Positions 1-10,843 are shown, counted from the stretch's first letter. The stretch is DNA of 64,000 bases from Marinobacter sp. SS13-12 (GCF_030227115.1 NZ_JASSUA010000004.1:124001-188000); one strand, 5' to 3'. Notes: generated from the sequence alone by a model not told the origin. Numbers and translations are program-made.

Positions 1-342
1 CACGCCCTTGGCGGTCTGCACCCGGATCACCTTCTTGTTGGTCAGGCGCTGATCGCGGACAAAACGGGCAAAACAGCGGGCGCCATTGCCGCATTGTTCC
101 ACTTCCGAACCGTCGCTGTTGAAGATCCGGTAACGAAAGTCCACATCCGGCAGACCCGGGGGTTCAACCACCAACAGCTGGTCGAAGCCGATGCCAAAGT
201 GCCGGTCGGCAAGCTCGCGAATCGTTTCCGGGCGCAGGCGGAACGGCTGGCTGATGGCATCCACCACCATGAAGTCGTTCCCCAGACCGTGCATCTTGGT
301 AAAATTGAGCATTGGGCCCTGCCCGCGTCGAGGCTGATTCAT
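1..342 (-). CDS. dapF: Diaminopimelate epimerase (partial, N-terminal 114 codons)
   Basis: DapF interconverts LL- and meso-diaminopimelate in lysine and peptidoglycan precursor synthesis. The visible part carries the family opening [11 protein letters not shown] and the [13 protein letters not shown] block, which holds the first of the two catalytic cysteines. The C-terminal part, with the second cysteine, lies beyond the window. The ATG at 342 follows a GAGGAT ribosome-binding site; an internal ATG at 312 would remove ten residues and match shorter family members. It lies 14 bases after lysA, so the two are probably co-transcribed and act on consecutive steps. Confidence 0.93.
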   Translation of the reverse strand, partial: MNQPRRGQGPMLNFTKMHGLGNDFMVVDAISQPFRLRPETIRELADRHFGIGFDQLLVVEPPGLPDVDFRYRIFNSDGSEVEQCGNGARCFARFVRDQRLTNKKVIRVQTAKGV

Positions 343-356
343 AGCATCATCCTCAT

Positions 357-1607
357 TCATTCCGGCAAACAGCTTTCAGGACCAAGCTGCTCTTCCAGGG
401 TTTCCCGGCGGCGCACCACGTGCACCTGGTCGCCATCCACCATCAGTTCCGGAGGGCGATTGCGGGTGTTGTAGTTGGAGCTCATGACAAAACCATAGGC
501 GCCAGCGGAGCGGACCGCCAGCAGATCCCCGGCCTGAAGTCGTAGTTTGCGATCCTTGCCCAGAAAATCCCCGGTTTCACACACCGGCCCCACCAGGTCC
601 CAGGCTTTTTCCTCGCCGTCTGTGCGGGGCGTCACCGGTATGATCGACTGCCAGGCGCTATAGAGGGCAGGCCGGATCAGGTCGTTCATCGCCGCATCAA
701 TAATGGCAAAATTGCGATGCTCGGTGCACTTGAGGAATTCCACCCGCGTCAACAGGATACCGGCGTTGGCCGCGATGGAGCGGCCCGGCTCCATGATCAG
801 TTCCAGTTTCCGCGTGCCGAGACGTTCCGACAGCGCCGTGACATAGTCCGACGGCTGTGGTGGTTGCTCCCGGTCGTAGGTAACACCCAGGCCGCCGCCC
901 ATGTCCAGATGGCGGATAACGATGTTCTTTTGCGCCAGGGTCTCGATCAGCACCAGCACCCGGTCCAGAGCATCCAGGAACGGTGTTACCGACGTCAGCT
1001 GGGAACCGATATGGCAATCCACGCCCTGTATGTCGAGGTTGGGCATGGTGGCGGCGCGCTCATAGACCGCAGGTGCTTCAGCGATATCGATCCCGAACTT
1101 GTTTTCTTTCAGGCCCGTGGAAATGTAGGGATGAGTCCCTGCGTCCACATCGGGATTCACCCGCAGGGACACCGGAGCCCTGACGCCAAGCTCACCCGCC
1201 ACTTCGTTGAGCCGGTCCAGCTCGGTGTCGGATTCCACATTGAAACAGCGAACTCCGGCCTCAAGCGCCTGCCGCATTTCCCAGCGCTGCTTGCCCACCC
1301 CTGAGAAAACGGTTTTTGCAGGATCGCCACCGGCGCGAATCACCCGCTCCAGTTCTCCGGCAGAGACGATATCGAAGCCCGCACCAAGCCGCGCCAGCAC
1401 ATTCAGCACAGCCAGGTTGCTATTGGCCTTGACGGCATAACAGACCAGGTGGGGGCGGCCTGCCAGGGCATCATCATAAGCGTGATAATGACGTTCCAGA
1501 GTCGCACGGGAATACACATAAGCGGGCGTCCCGAAGCGATCGGCAATGGTAGCCACCGGTACGTCTTCGGCGTACAGCTCGCCATTGCGGTAGTTAAAGT
1601 GATCCAT
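357..1607 (-). CDS. lysA: Diaminopimelate decarboxylase
   Basis: This PLP enzyme converts meso-diaminopimelate to L-lysine in the cytoplasm. The 416-residue length is normal for LysA. Visible hallmarks are the [12 protein letters not shown] segment with the PLP-binding lysine, the HIGSQ block, [11 protein letters not shown] in the phosphate-binding region and the C-terminal CETGDFLG motif with the active-site cysteine. It starts with ATG at 1607 and lies between the small lipoprotein gene and dapF, the lppL-lysA-dapF order known from Pseudomonas. Nothing in it looks damaged. Confidence 0.97.
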   Translation of the reverse strand: MDHFNYRNGELYAEDVPVATIADRFGTPAYVYSRATLERHYHAYDDALAGRPHLVCYAVKANSNLAVLNVLARLGAGFDIVSAGELERVIRAGGDPAKTVFSGVGKQRWEMRQALEAGVRCFNVESDTELDRLNEVAGELGVRAPVSLRVNPDVDAGTHPYISTGLKENKFGIDIAEAPAVYERAATMPNLDIQGVDCHIGSQLTSVTPFLDALDRVLVLIETLAQKNIVIRHLDMGGGLGVTYDREQPPQPSDYVTALSERLGTRKLELIMEPGRSIAANAGILLTRVEFLKCTEHRNFAIIDAAMNDLIRPALYSAWQSIIPVTPRTDGEEKAWDLVGPVCETGDFLGKDRKLRLQAGDLLAVRSAGAYGFVMSSNYNTRNRPPELMVDGDQVHVVRRRETLEEQLGPESCLPE

Positions 1608-1645
1608 GGATATCCTGAGTCTGTTGATGGGGCAGCCGGCCGGCC

Positions 1646-1813
1646 CTAGCGGTCACCGGTGTCATCGCTACGGCTCTGTTCGCTGTCGCTGGCCTGCTCG
1701 GCAGCCGTGTTGTTATCGGAAGGTACGTCCCGGTACAACGGCCCTTTCTGACCACAGCCCGCAACAAACCCGGCCATAACCAGCAGGAAGATGATTGTCT
1801 GTCCTGGTTTCAT
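1646..1813 (-). CDS. lptM: Small LptM/YifL/LppL-type lipoprotein
   Basis: This is a 55-residue lipoprotein gene. It has a short hydrophobic signal peptide ending in the lipobox VAGC (Cys20), immediately followed by GQKGPLY, the signature of the YifL/LppL family, and then an acidic, low-complexity tail. In E. coli the family member LptM stabilises the LptDE lipopolysaccharide translocon; the same role here is inferred. It is the first gene of a probable lptM-lysA-dapF operon, 38 bases upstream of lysA, and starts with ATG at 1813. Confidence 0.88.
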   Translation of the reverse strand: MKPGQTIIFLLVMAGFVAGCGQKGPLYRDVPSDNNTAAEQASDSEQSRSDDTGDR

Positions 1814-1844
1814 GGGTAACTGCCCCTGTTTTCTGTATGGGCGA

Positions 1845-1850
1845 AGTATA
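1845..1850 (-). promoter_or_regulatory. Possible -10 box for the lptM-lysA-dapF operon
   Basis: A TATACT hexamer reads on the minus strand about 32 bases upstream of the lptM start codon, in the short gap after cyaA. No convincing -35 box sits at the usual distance, so this is only a candidate. Confidence 0.25.
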
Positions 1851-1901
1851 CCTGAGTGGGGCCGTGCCCGGCGAGATGCCAGAGGTACTGAATGAGTGGC
1901 G

Positions 1902-4754
1902 TTAAAGGTGCTGATTCAGGGCATTTTCCAGCTCTGACCGGTAATACAGGTACTGAATGGTCTGAATGTCCTGCTGATAGACCTGGGGGTCCAGGTCATG
2001 GGGCAGGTGAATATCGGTAAGATACACCGGATACCGCTCCGGGCTGTGACGGAGGGAGCGAATATAGTGGGCCACCGCCGGAATCAGCTGATTGCCATAT
2101 TCCTGCACGGTGAACTCCTGATCGCCACAGAAAATGTCAAAACGAACCCTGGAATCCCCTTCCTGAATACCGATCGCCTGCACCTCAAGCCCGGGCAGCG
2201 GTACGTTGCTGTCTGCATCGGGACGCCGCTCGGCATGCCACTGGCCGTCCCGAAGTGCCATTTCATAGCATTGGGTGCCGCCGATATCCGCCACTGTCTC
2301 GAGCTGCCTTAACTGCCGCCGCTCAGTCAGATTCTCCAGGAATCGCAGCAACGGCACCAACAGATAGCGACGATTGACATACCCCTGCTGCCAGGAAAAA
2401 ACAGACCCCAGCTCATCCACCACCCAGACACGGGCCTTGTCACCACTCAAGCGGTAAAACACCTGGATATTGCCTGACTCGCTGGCATGGCAGACCGTTC
2501 GCAACGGCAGGTCTGTCAGCAGGGCATGGCGGTCAAACACCACCGGAACATAGGATTGCTGGGGCTTGGCCAGGTAGTCCATCAGGGCTCCGGTGCTGTC
2601 CAGGGCCACAAACCCGGGCTCGGTCCCATTGAACCGCAGCACAAAAAACCGCCGGTCCATCTCGATGACATAGCGCAGCGGATGAGGCCCCAATCCACCG
2701 GCAAAGAAGTGGCGCATGACGTCGGTGAAGAGCTCCTTCACCCGGCGGGCGATGGTGGCACCGTGCCCTTTGTTGTGGCTGTGAACCATGATTTCCGGCA
2801 GGCGCTCCGGTGCGCCTGCAACCGAAGCCAGTACATTTTTCAGGCACTGGATCAGGGTGTCGCCGGCCGCATAATGTTGCAGACTGACCTCGTGCCAGCT
2901 GTTGAAAGTAACCTGGTCAATGGTGTTCACCAGGTTTTCCCGGCCACCGCTGAAGCCCAGCGAATCGTGCCGGGCGCTGAGTTTGTGCAGTCCCCGTTCG
3001 GTCAGGTGGGCCTGTGGATCCAGCCCCACATTGACGAACAGCAAACTCCGTAACGGATGCACACCCCGGGACAGGGCCTCCCGGGCGGCCGGTTCGACAG
3101 GAAACGGCAGAAACGAACCCAGGGCGTCCAGCATTTCCCGCAACTCCGCCACCGACGCCGTACTGGTGCCGCCACGCACATTGAGACGGGTAGATCGACT
3201 CAACAGGCCATTGCAGTAGCACCAGACCATCAGTTCGGTCAGGTTTCCGGAACGGCGAATCACCGGTTGCCAGAACGCATCGGAAGGATCTTCAAGATCC
3301 CGGTATAACAGCCAGCCGTCATAACCGGCTGCCCCACCCTGCTCTGACTGATGATGGAAGGCCAGATTCTCTTCCGCCAGGGAGGGCGCCAGCCCGGGAT
3401 TGATCTGCTCAATCTTGCCGGCCTTGCGCTGGAACGCGGCATAGAGCTTTCGCCCCAACAGGTTCATATCGTTACTGCTGATGGCGGCACGAGTGCCATG
3501 ATCCCGGGCCAGTCGGGACAGCAGGCGGTAGCTGTGGGTGAGCTCCGCCACCACGGCCCTGCGCAAGGTCACAACGTCTTCAGCGCGCCAGCGGACCCGG
3601 TTATCCAGATTCTCGATTTCCGCGGCGGACCAGCCCCAGTTGTCAACCAGTGACTGAAGCAGGCCGGTTCGCCAACCGGAGACCAACTGGGCAGAGCGGG
3701 TCAGCGGCAGCCCGGCTTTCAGGTAGAGGCTCTGCCGCACCAGCGCCAGGCGCTCAGGGGCCTCTTCTTCCAGCAGCCACTGCTCCAGGCGCTCGTAAAG
3801 CAATACATAGGGGTCAAGCCGGTCAGGATCGGTTTGTCCGGCATAGATCGCCGCCTTGAACACCCGCGACAACAGCGGCTGGTGCTCCCCCCGGGCATAA
3901 CACTCGATCAGCAGCAACTTGAGAATGGACTTCCAGGGCGCATCAATGCCCTTGTACAACTGCCAGACACCGGCACCGAGAAATTCTTCCTGCGGTATCG
4001 ACAGCGCCGGTCCGAAATCAATGTACTCATCGCCACGGATAAAGCGACAGTCAATCAACTGCCGGGCACATTCGTCATAACGGCCTTCGTCTTCAACCGG
4101 AACCAGCCACCACAACGGGTAGCAGCCACCCAGGTGTATGCTGGTGCGATAGAACTCGTCCAGCAGAAGATAATGCTGCGCACTGCCGCAGTTTTCGCCA
4201 GTGACCTCGGCGCGCTGGCGCCCGGCCCGCCAGTCTGCGGCGGAGAAAACAAACACATGAAGCTCCACACCCAGCGTTGACGCCCAGGCCGCAAGGCTCT
4301 CTGCCTTACGCTCGAGACAACGCACCCCGCGTTCGGGCAGGTCCGCGCGATGACACAACCAGATATCCAGGTCGCTTGCCACCGAGTGCCCCAGTGTACC
4401 GGGGCTGCCCATCAGGAACAGGGCCTCCAGGTCCGGCTTCCGTCGCCCTTCGTCCTTGATCGAGAAGGTCCGCGCAAGTCGCCTGGCAGCGTTCAACGTA
4501 GACTCCGTGGGCCGGTAGTGGCTCAGTCCATAGGGGCAGTCGCTGTCGAGGTAACCGGGAAGCGCAGGATGGTTGAGGTGAAACACCAGCGGCAGTACTT
4601 CCAGGGCTACCTGCTGGCGATAGGTCAGTGCCGAGCGGGCGCGTTCCCAGCGATGCTGATTCACGACCATGAAACGGTCCCGCAGCCGGCGCAGCGTTTT
4701 TCGGTCGATACCCTCGTCAAAATCCAGGGCAATAGGAGCGGTATGGACGGTCAC
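1902..4754 (-). CDS. cyaA: Class I adenylate cyclase
   Basis: Makes cyclic AMP from ATP, the signal for CRP/Vfr-type regulators. The N-terminal half has the class I nucleotidyltransferase core: a GSPGTLGHS loop followed by SDLDIWLCHR, whose aspartates would bind metal, and the long C-terminal regulatory half follows. The longest open frame begins at a TTG at 4826; I chose the GTG at 4754, which has GCGGAG upstream and gives 950 residues, starting just before the conserved LDFDEGIDRKTL segment and matching the usual length. It is divergent from the GGDEF/EAL-like gene beginning at 4901. Confidence 0.93.
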   Translation of the reverse strand: MTVHTAPIALDFDEGIDRKTLRRLRDRFMVVNQHRWERARSALTYRQQVALEVLPLVFHLNHPALPGYLDSDCPYGLSHYRPTESTLNAARRLARTFSIKDEGRRKPDLEALFLMGSPGTLGHSVASDLDIWLCHRADLPERGVRCLERKAESLAAWASTLGVELHVFVFSAADWRAGRQRAEVTGENCGSAQHYLLLDEFYRTSIHLGGCYPLWWLVPVEDEGRYDECARQLIDCRFIRGDEYIDFGPALSIPQEEFLGAGVWQLYKGIDAPWKSILKLLLIECYARGEHQPLLSRVFKAAIYAGQTDPDRLDPYVLLYERLEQWLLEEEAPERLALVRQSLYLKAGLPLTRSAQLVSGWRTGLLQSLVDNWGWSAAEIENLDNRVRWRAEDVVTLRRAVVAELTHSYRLLSRLARDHGTRAAISSNDMNLLGRKLYAAFQRKAGKIEQINPGLAPSLAEENLAFHHQSEQGGAAGYDGWLLYRDLEDPSDAFWQPVIRRSGNLTELMVWCYCNGLLSRSTRLNVRGGTSTASVAELREMLDALGSFLPFPVEPAAREALSRGVHPLRSLLFVNVGLDPQAHLTERGLHKLSARHDSLGFSGGRENLVNTIDQVTFNSWHEVSLQHYAAGDTLIQCLKNVLASVAGAPERLPEIMVHSHNKGHGATIARRVKELFTDVMRHFFAGGLGPHPLRYVIEMDRRFFVLRFNGTEPGFVALDSTGALMDYLAKPQQSYVPVVFDRHALLTDLPLRTVCHASESGNIQVFYRLSGDKARVWVVDELGSVFSWQQGYVNRRYLLVPLLRFLENLTERRQLRQLETVADIGGTQCYEMALRDGQWHAERRPDADSNVPLPGLEVQAIGIQEGDSRVRFDIFCGDQEFTVQEYGNQLIPAVAHYIRSLRHSPERYPVYLTDIHLPHDLDPQVYQQDIQTIQYLYYRSELENALNQHL

Positions 4755-4900
4755 GGCGACTCCGCGGGAGAGGTTCTTTCCGATGTCATTATCAGTATGA
4801 TGAACGCATCGTGGCAAAACCGGCAAAAAAATAAAAGCGGGACTACTTTATAACACTTCTTGTAACACCCCGCGGCAAGACTGGCTGAGGTTATTGTGTC

Positions 4901-7345
4901 GTGAAAGAATTCTTTATCCGTCGAGACCGCTCCGACGCGCCTCCGGGCATCGAGCGCCGAACCCTGATCCGCATTGACGATGAGGGCGTGATTGTCTTTG
5001 CCGACCATCATGCCGAGTCGGTGCTGGGTTACGACGCCAGCGAGCTGGAAGGGCACAAAGTACAATGCATTCTGGCTGCCCGCCAGGACGATCCGTTCGC
5101 CCCGGCTCACCGCCATCGTATCGAAAACGGCGAATCGATACTGATCACCTTCCGCCACAAGGAAGGTTTCTTCTTCACCGCCGGTCTCAGCCTGCGCATG
5201 GATATCCGTGATGCGGACCAGGCTGCCAGCGCCTGTATCAGCCAGCGTGACCACTCCCCCATTGACCACCGCCTGATACGGCTGATGGAAACCTCGGGTG
5301 ATCTTGGCCTGTGGGAACTGAACGTCAACAGCAATGAAATGACCTGGACAGATGGCATGTACCAGTTACTGGAGTTACGGCCCGGCAGCGAGATCACGCC
5401 GGACCAGGCACTGTTCTATTGCCAGTCCAGTCAGGGCCGTATTCGCGCCCGCATCCGGCGATGCATCCGCAGCGGGCAGCCCTTCTCCCTGACCCTCGAC
5501 CTGCTGACCGCCAGGCAGAACATACGCCAGGTCAAGCTGACCGGCCGCGCACTGAAAACCGGCGAACGGATTCAGCGCCTGGGGGGCACCCTCGTTGACC
5601 AGACCCCCGAACGACGCCAGCACCTGGCGCGCAAACAGGCGGAACAGTTGCTGGGTGCCACCATCGATGCCACCAGTGATCTGGTGGTGGCGGTGGACCG
5701 TGCGCTGAACCTGCTGCACTTTAATCAGGCCTTCAGTCGCCAGTTCGAACTGACTTTTGGCCAGATTCCGGAACGGGGCAACAACCTCAACAGCCTGTTA
5801 CAGGACTACCCCAACGAACGGCGACTGATCGAACGGCTATGGGCCAGGGCCTTTGAGCGCGACAGTTTTGTCGTGGAAATGCCCATGGCCCAGCAACACC
5901 GGGAGCTGCCCCTTTACGAGATTCATTACCAGCGGCTGACCAGCGAGCAGGGCGAAGTCATCGGCGCGGTGCACGTGGCCCGAGATATCAGCGACCGGCT
6001 GCAGAGCTCCTCCAGCAGCGAGTACCGAATCCAGCACGACCCGGTGACGGGCCTGATGAATCGCAAAGCCTTTCTGGCCCGCCTGCAGCGTACTCTGGAG
6101 CAGAAATCAAGGCGCGAGGGTAGCAACAGCCTGCTGTACCTCGACCTGGATGGCTTTGATCACTTCAATGAGATTGCCGGCAGCGGCACCTGTGACCGCT
6201 ATCTGCGCGAACTGGCCGGCAACCTGGGCGTCAAGGTGCGGCAGCGGGATGCACTGGCAAGACTGGCGGGCGACACCTTCGCACTGCTGATCGATAACTG
6301 CCCCGAGGCGCGTGCCCGCAAGATTGCCGACAGCATCCTTGAGCTGATTGGCGGCTTTGTCTTCCACTGGCAGGACAAACAGCTGCAGACCACGGCCAGT
6401 GGTGGCCTGCTGTTCATGGACGACGATTCGCCAGGCGACCCGGAACAATTACTGACCCAGGCCGCGGACCTGTGTCACACCGCAAAAACCTCCGGGCGCA
6501 ACCGTATTCATGCCGCCCAGGTCATGTCACAGTCCATGGACGAAGGCGCCACCAATGTGGTCCTGGACAGGCTCCGGCAAGCGCTCGATAACGGGCACGT
6601 TCAGCTTGAGTTCCAGTCACTGCGACCAGTGGCCAGCGTTACCTGGGGTGATCATATTGAAATCCTCACCCGGATACCCGGCGAGACTCCCGAAAGCCCA
6701 CCGCTGACCCCGGATGCCTTCCTGCCAGTGGCAGAGCGGTTCGATCTCGCCAAACGCCTCGACCGCCAGGTCATCCGCCAGACCCTGGCCTGGCTGGAGC
6801 AACACCGCCTGATGGAGCCACGTCTGAAGTACTGCGGTTTCAATCTGTCCCTTGCCAGTGTGCTCGACGACACCTTTGCGGACTTTATCGAAGCGGCGCT
6901 CAAAGACTCACCCTATGCCCCGGAGTGCTTTTGCCTGGAAATCCGCGAAGCCCACGCCACCCAGTACCCGGACGACGTCGCCGTGCTCTGCGACACCCTG
7001 CACCGCATTGGTTGCCGGGTGGCACTGGATGGCGCAGGCGCCTCGGTTGAGAGCTACAGCATGGCGGCGAAGCTGCCAGTGGATATCATCAAGCTGGACC
7101 ACAAGATCATGCAGCACCTGAACGATGACCCGGTGCAACAGGTGATGGTGGAAGCACTGCACAAGATCGCGGCAGCCTCGGGCAAGATGACCGTGGCCAC
7201 CTTTATCGAGAACGACGACACCTTGCGCAAGGTACGCACCCTGGGCATCCATTATGGCCAGGGCTTCCGCCTCTACCGGCCCCGCCCCCTGGAGGAGCTG
7301 ACACCGGCAGAAGTCACCCTGACCACGGGGAAAATCGGCGGCTGA
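4901..7345 (+). CDS. PAS-GGDEF-EAL protein with degenerate catalytic motifs
   Basis: An 814-residue cytoplasmic signalling protein starting at a GTG preceded by GAGG. Two or three PAS-like sensor segments fill the first 375 residues, followed by a GGDEF-type domain (about 375-540) and an EAL-type domain (about 550-800). The GGDEF motif reads AGDTF (456-460). The EAL motif reads EIL (587-589), and the usual DDFG metal-binding stretch reads DGAG (710-713). Both activities are therefore probably lost or weak, and a role as a c-di-GMP binding or regulatory protein is inferred. It is divergent from cyaA and converges with argH only 10 bases away. Confidence 0.85.
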   Translation: MKEFFIRRDRSDAPPGIERRTLIRIDDEGVIVFADHHAESVLGYDASELEGHKVQCILAARQDDPFAPAHRHRIENGESILITFRHKEGFFFTAGLSLRMDIRDADQAASACISQRDHSPIDHRLIRLMETSGDLGLWELNVNSNEMTWTDGMYQLLELRPGSEITPDQALFYCQSSQGRIRARIRRCIRSGQPFSLTLDLLTARQNIRQVKLTGRALKTGERIQRLGGTLVDQTPERRQHLARKQAEQLLGATIDATSDLVVAVDRALNLLHFNQAFSRQFELTFGQIPERGNNLNSLLQDYPNERRLIERLWARAFERDSFVVEMPMAQQHRELPLYEIHYQRLTSEQGEVIGAVHVARDISDRLQSSSSSEYRIQHDPVTGLMNRKAFLARLQRTLEQKSRREGSNSLLYLDLDGFDHFNEIAGSGTCDRYLRELAGNLGVKVRQRDALARLAGDTFALLIDNCPEARARKIADSILELIGGFVFHWQDKQLQTTASGGLLFMDDDSPGDPEQLLTQAADLCHTAKTSGRNRIHAAQVMSQSMDEGATNVVLDRLRQALDNGHVQLEFQSLRPVASVTWGDHIEILTRIPGETPESPPLTPDAFLPVAERFDLAKRLDRQVIRQTLAWLEQHRLMEPRLKYCGFNLSLASVLDDTFADFIEAALKDSPYAPECFCLEIREAHATQYPDDVAVLCDTLHRIGCRVALDGAGASVESYSMAAKLPVDIIKLDHKIMQHLNDDPVQQVMVEALHKIAAASGKMTVATFIENDDTLRKVRTLGIHYGQGFRLYRPRPLEELTPAEVTLTTGKIGG

Positions 7346-7355
7346 AATTCGCTGA

Positions 7356-8747
7356 CTAGAGTGCCTTCCGCGCGCGGGCAACGGCGGCACGCACCTGGTT
7401 GGGCGCGGTACCGCCGAGGTGATCACGTGCCTGCACCGACCCTTCCAGGGTCAATACATCGAACACGTCCTCACCGATAACATCGGAGAAACGCTTCAGC
7501 TCGTCGGTGGTCATTTCTGACAGGTCACGACCCTCGGCCACACCAAAGGCCACTGCCTTGCCCACAATCTCGTGAGCATCGCGGAAGGCCACGCCCTTCT
7601 TGACAAGGTAGTCCGCCAGATCGGTGGCGGTTGAGAAACCCCGCTTGGCCGCCACGCGCATGTTGTCTGCCCGGGCTTCGATGGCTGGAATCATGTCGGC
7701 GTAGGCTTTGAGACAACCCTTCACGGTATCCACCGTGTCAAACAGCGGCTCCTTGTCCTCCTGGTTGTCCTTGTTGTAGGCCAGCGGCTGGCTCTTCATC
7801 AGGGTCAGCAGGCTGATCAGATGGCCGTTCACCCGGCCGGTCTTGCCGCGCACCAGCTCTGGCACGTCCGGATTCTTCTTCTGGGGCATGATCGAGGATC
7901 CGGTGCAGAAACGGTCCGGCAGATCGATGAAATCAAACTGTGCGGAGGTCCACAGCACCAGTTCTTCGCTGAATCTCGACAAGTGCGTCATCAGCAGGGC
8001 CGCGAAGCTGCAGAATTCGATGGCAAAGTCCCGGTCGCTGACGGAGTCCAGGGAGTTCTCGCTGGGCCGGTCAAAGCCCAACAGGTTTGCGGTAATGCTG
8101 CGGTCAATCGGGTAAGTGGTCCCGGCCAGTGCGGCGGCACCCAGGGGCATCACATTCACCCGCTTGCGGCAGTCCTGCAGGCGCTCGGCGTCCCTGACCA
8201 GCATTTCATACCAGGCCAGAAGATGGTGGCCGAAAGTAACCGGCTGGGCGGTCTGCAGGTGGGTGAACCCGGGCATGATCGTCTCCGCCTCACGCTCGGC
8301 CAGGTCCAGCAAACCGGCCTGCAGGCGCCGGAGCTCTTCGGCAATGACATCGATTTCATCGCGCAGGTACAGGCGGATGTCCGTGGCCACCTGGTCATTA
8401 CGGCTGCGACCGGTATGCAGCTTCTTGCCGGTAATTCCGATGCGGTCCGTCAGCCGCGCTTCGATGTTCATGTGCACGTCTTCCAGGCTCACGGACCATT
8501 CGAACGTGCCTGCCTCGATGTCTGCCTTGACGGCTTTCAGACCTTCGATGATGGTGTCACGCTCTTCGAGGGTCAGCACGCCCACTTCCGCCAGCATGGT
8601 GGCGTGGGCAATGGAACCGGTAATATCGTGGTGATACAGGCGCTGGTCAAAGCCCACGGACGCGGTAAAACGTTCCACGAAGGCATCGGTGGGCTCGGTA
8701 AAACGACCGCCCCAGGGTTTCTCGGCGCTCTTGTTCTGATCCGTCAT
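7356..8747 (-). CDS. argH: Argininosuccinate lyase
   Basis: The last enzyme of arginine synthesis, splitting argininosuccinate into arginine and fumarate as a cytoplasmic tetramer. The 463 residues match the family. The fumarase/aspartase signature [12 protein letters not shown], with the catalytic serine, is intact, as are [13 protein letters not shown] and the catalytic-histidine region [16 protein letters not shown]. It begins with ATG at 8747 and is divergent from algZ, an arrangement shared with Pseudomonas. Confidence 0.98.
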   Translation of the reverse strand: MTDQNKSAEKPWGGRFTEPTDAFVERFTASVGFDQRLYHHDITGSIAHATMLAEVGVLTLEERDTIIEGLKAVKADIEAGTFEWSVSLEDVHMNIEARLTDRIGITGKKLHTGRSRNDQVATDIRLYLRDEIDVIAEELRRLQAGLLDLAEREAETIMPGFTHLQTAQPVTFGHHLLAWYEMLVRDAERLQDCRKRVNVMPLGAAALAGTTYPIDRSITANLLGFDRPSENSLDSVSDRDFAIEFCSFAALLMTHLSRFSEELVLWTSAQFDFIDLPDRFCTGSSIMPQKKNPDVPELVRGKTGRVNGHLISLLTLMKSQPLAYNKDNQEDKEPLFDTVDTVKGCLKAYADMIPAIEARADNMRVAAKRGFSTATDLADYLVKKGVAFRDAHEIVGKAVAFGVAEGRDLSEMTTDELKRFSDVIGEDVFDVLTLEGSVQARDHLGGTAPNQVRAAVARARKAL

Positions 8748-8890
8748 GGTCTATCTTTCCTGCTGACAGCCCGGCATCATTCTGCGGGAATGGGTAAATG
8801 GAGTGTCGCGGGATTATAGCATTCTGCAGCCGACAGTTGCCCTCTCGATTGCCCTCCCGATTCACGAACAGGGATTCAGGAACAGGTTCA

Positions 8891-9973
8891 ATGGCAGCAC
8901 GACAAAACAGGGAGACCCCGGCAAGGGAAGCTCCAGTCAGCGACTCCGATTTCTATGTGCCGGACCTGTGCCGGGTGCGGGCCGTTTTCATGCTGGTGGT
9001 GACCAGCGAACTGCTGGTGCTGGTGTTGTCCATCGTTCAGGCCCAGAGTCACTGGATTGACTGGAACTATTTCGGCCTGCTGTCGCTGTTCGTGCAATGG
9101 ACCGTCCTCACCAGTGCCGCCCTGATCTGCCTGCTGCGGCGCTGGCTCTCAGGGCTGAACGTTCCCCGCGCCACCGCCGTGATTGTTGCCATCGTGTTGC
9201 TGGACGTGCTGGCTTTCAGCCTCTTCGCCGACAGCGTGCTGAATCCCCGGCCCGGTGTGGAAGCCTGGCAGGGCGTGGCCAAGAAACTGTTACTGGCGCT
9301 GCTGATCACGCTGATGGTACTGCGTTACTTCTACCTGCAGTTCCAGTGGCAGCAGCAGCGGGAATCGGAAATGCAGGCGCGGCTGACGGCCCTGCAGGCG
9401 AGGATTCACCCCCACTTCCTGTTCAACAGCATGAACACCATTGCCAGCCTGATATCGGTAAACCCGGAAAGGGCCGAGGACGCTGTACTCGATCTGTCCG
9501 AACTGTTCCGCGCCAGCCTCCGTAACGGTGACCGCCTGATCGCCCTGGCTGATGAGCTGGACCTGTGCCGGCGCTACCTGGCCATCGAAAAGCTACGCCT
9601 GGAAGACCGGCTGACACTGGACTGGCATATTGAGGACGGCCTGGACCAGCAGGCCATTCCACCCCTGACCCTGCAGCCTCTGGTGGAGAATGCCATCTAT
9701 CACGGTATCCAGCCCCGGCCGAACGGGGGCACCGTGAAGGTTGAGGGCTACCGTAAGGGGCCATTTGTCTATCTGATGGTGCAAAACCCTCGCCCCGCCC
9801 CCGACCAGGGCGGCCACGACGGCAACCGCATGGCGCTGGCCAACATCCAGTCCCGCCTCCACGCCCTGTTCGGCGAGCCAGCGGTACTGAAACACAGCCA
9901 CCAGAATGATATATATACCGTCACTGTCCGTCTGCCCTGGCAGAAGGCGAGTGGCAATGCCAACCCGGGATAA
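8891..9973 (+). CDS. algZ: LytS-type sensor histidine kinase AlgZ/FimS
   Basis: A 360-residue membrane sensor of the AlgZ/FimS family. Four hydrophobic segments (about residues 25-145) precede a His_kinase domain with the phospho-accepting stretch IHPHFLFNSMNTI and a short HATPase with the N-box LVENAIYHGI. The frame is open to an ATG at 8798, but the ATG at 8891 gives an N-terminus like known AlgZ proteins, ending in the conserved FYVPDLCRVRAVF. It lies 17 bases before algR, its likely partner. In Pseudomonas the pair controls type IV pili and alginate; no alginate genes are visible here, so the output is inferred. Confidence 0.88.
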   Translation: MAARQNRETPAREAPVSDSDFYVPDLCRVRAVFMLVVTSELLVLVLSIVQAQSHWIDWNYFGLLSLFVQWTVLTSAALICLLRRWLSGLNVPRATAVIVAIVLLDVLAFSLFADSVLNPRPGVEAWQGVAKKLLLALLITLMVLRYFYLQFQWQQQRESEMQARLTALQARIHPHFLFNSMNTIASLISVNPERAEDAVLDLSELFRASLRNGDRLIALADELDLCRRYLAIEKLRLEDRLTLDWHIEDGLDQQAIPPLTLQPLVENAIYHGIQPRPNGGTVKVEGYRKGPFVYLMVQNPRPAPDQGGHDGNRMALANIQSRLHALFGEPAVLKHSHQNDIYTVTVRLPWQKASGNANPG

Positions 9974-9990
9974 GGAGTGAACAGCCGCCT

Positions 9991-10746
9991 ATGGCCGATG
10001 TAAACAGCCGCAGTGTACTGATTGCCGATGACGAGCCCCTGGCCCGGGAACGCATCCGCAGGCTGGTGGAAGCCATGCCAGGCTATGATGTGTGTGGCGA
10101 GGCCGGTGACGGTGAAGAGGTGCTGGCAAAAATCGCGCAGCAGGCACCCGATATCCTGCTACTGGACATCCGCATGCCGGGCATGGACGGTATGGAAGCC
10201 GCAGAGCGAATTGCGACACTGGAAGCACCACCGGCCATTATCTTCTGCACCGCGTATGACCATTACGCCATCCAGGCATTCGATGTGCATGCAGTGGCCT
10301 ACCTGCTCAAGCCGGTTCGTCGCGAGGCCCTGGCAGAGGCATTGAAGCGTGCCGGCCGGGTCAACCGGGTGCAATTGCAGGCGCTGGCAGCAAAGGAGTC
10401 AGGTACGGATGAACAGATTGCGGTTCGCACCCACCGCGGCACCGAACTGGTCGATATCCGGGGAATCCTCTACTGCGAGGCCGACCAGAAATACGTCACC
10501 ATCCACCATGTCCGTGGCGAGACGGTGACCGATTACACCCTGAAAGAACTGGAAAGCACTTATCCACAACACTTGCTGAGAATTCACCGCCACACCCTGG
10601 TTGGCGTGCGGTTTATCCAGGCCCTGCTGAGACGCGGTGACGGTCAGAATTTTATCGACCTGACAGACAATCACGGCCAACTGCCCGTAAGCCGGAGGCA
10701 CACGGCCTCGGTCCGGCAGTGGTTAAACGAGCACCGCCCCGGGTAG
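9991..10746 (+). CDS. algR: LytTR-family response regulator AlgR
   Basis: A 251-residue transcription regulator. The receiver domain (1-120) has the acidic pair in [12 protein letters not shown], the phospho-acceptor aspartate in [12 protein letters not shown] and the lysine in YLLKPV. The C-terminal half is a LytTR DNA-binding domain ending [12 protein letters not shown]. It starts at ATG 9991; the nearest AAGGAG is 13 bases upstream, an unusually long gap. It is co-directional with algZ, and hemC begins 97 bases downstream, the same order as in Pseudomonas. Confidence 0.93.
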   Translation: MADVNSRSVLIADDEPLARERIRRLVEAMPGYDVCGEAGDGEEVLAKIAQQAPDILLLDIRMPGMDGMEAAERIATLEAPPAIIFCTAYDHYAIQAFDVHAVAYLLKPVRREALAEALKRAGRVNRVQLQALAAKESGTDEQIAVRTHRGTELVDIRGILYCEADQKYVTIHHVRGETVTDYTLKELESTYPQHLLRIHRHTLVGVRFIQALLRRGDGQNFIDLTDNHGQLPVSRRHTASVRQWLNEHRPG

Positions 10747-10843
10747 CCCTTCCGTCAACGCAGGAGCGCGACATTCGGCTCCACAATTGGCCCCACAAAG
10801 GGTACCCTTGGCATACCATTTTTCAGATCCGGCAACGAGCAAC

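Noticed and set aside
7821..8819. A 332-residue plus-strand frame opposite argH
   Set aside because: It is a codon-shadow frame in a GC-rich gene; argH has full family motifs and this frame has none.
8891..10746. Alginate biosynthesis control by algZ-algR
   Set aside because: The regulators are present but no alginate genes are in the window, so the specific output cannot be claimed.
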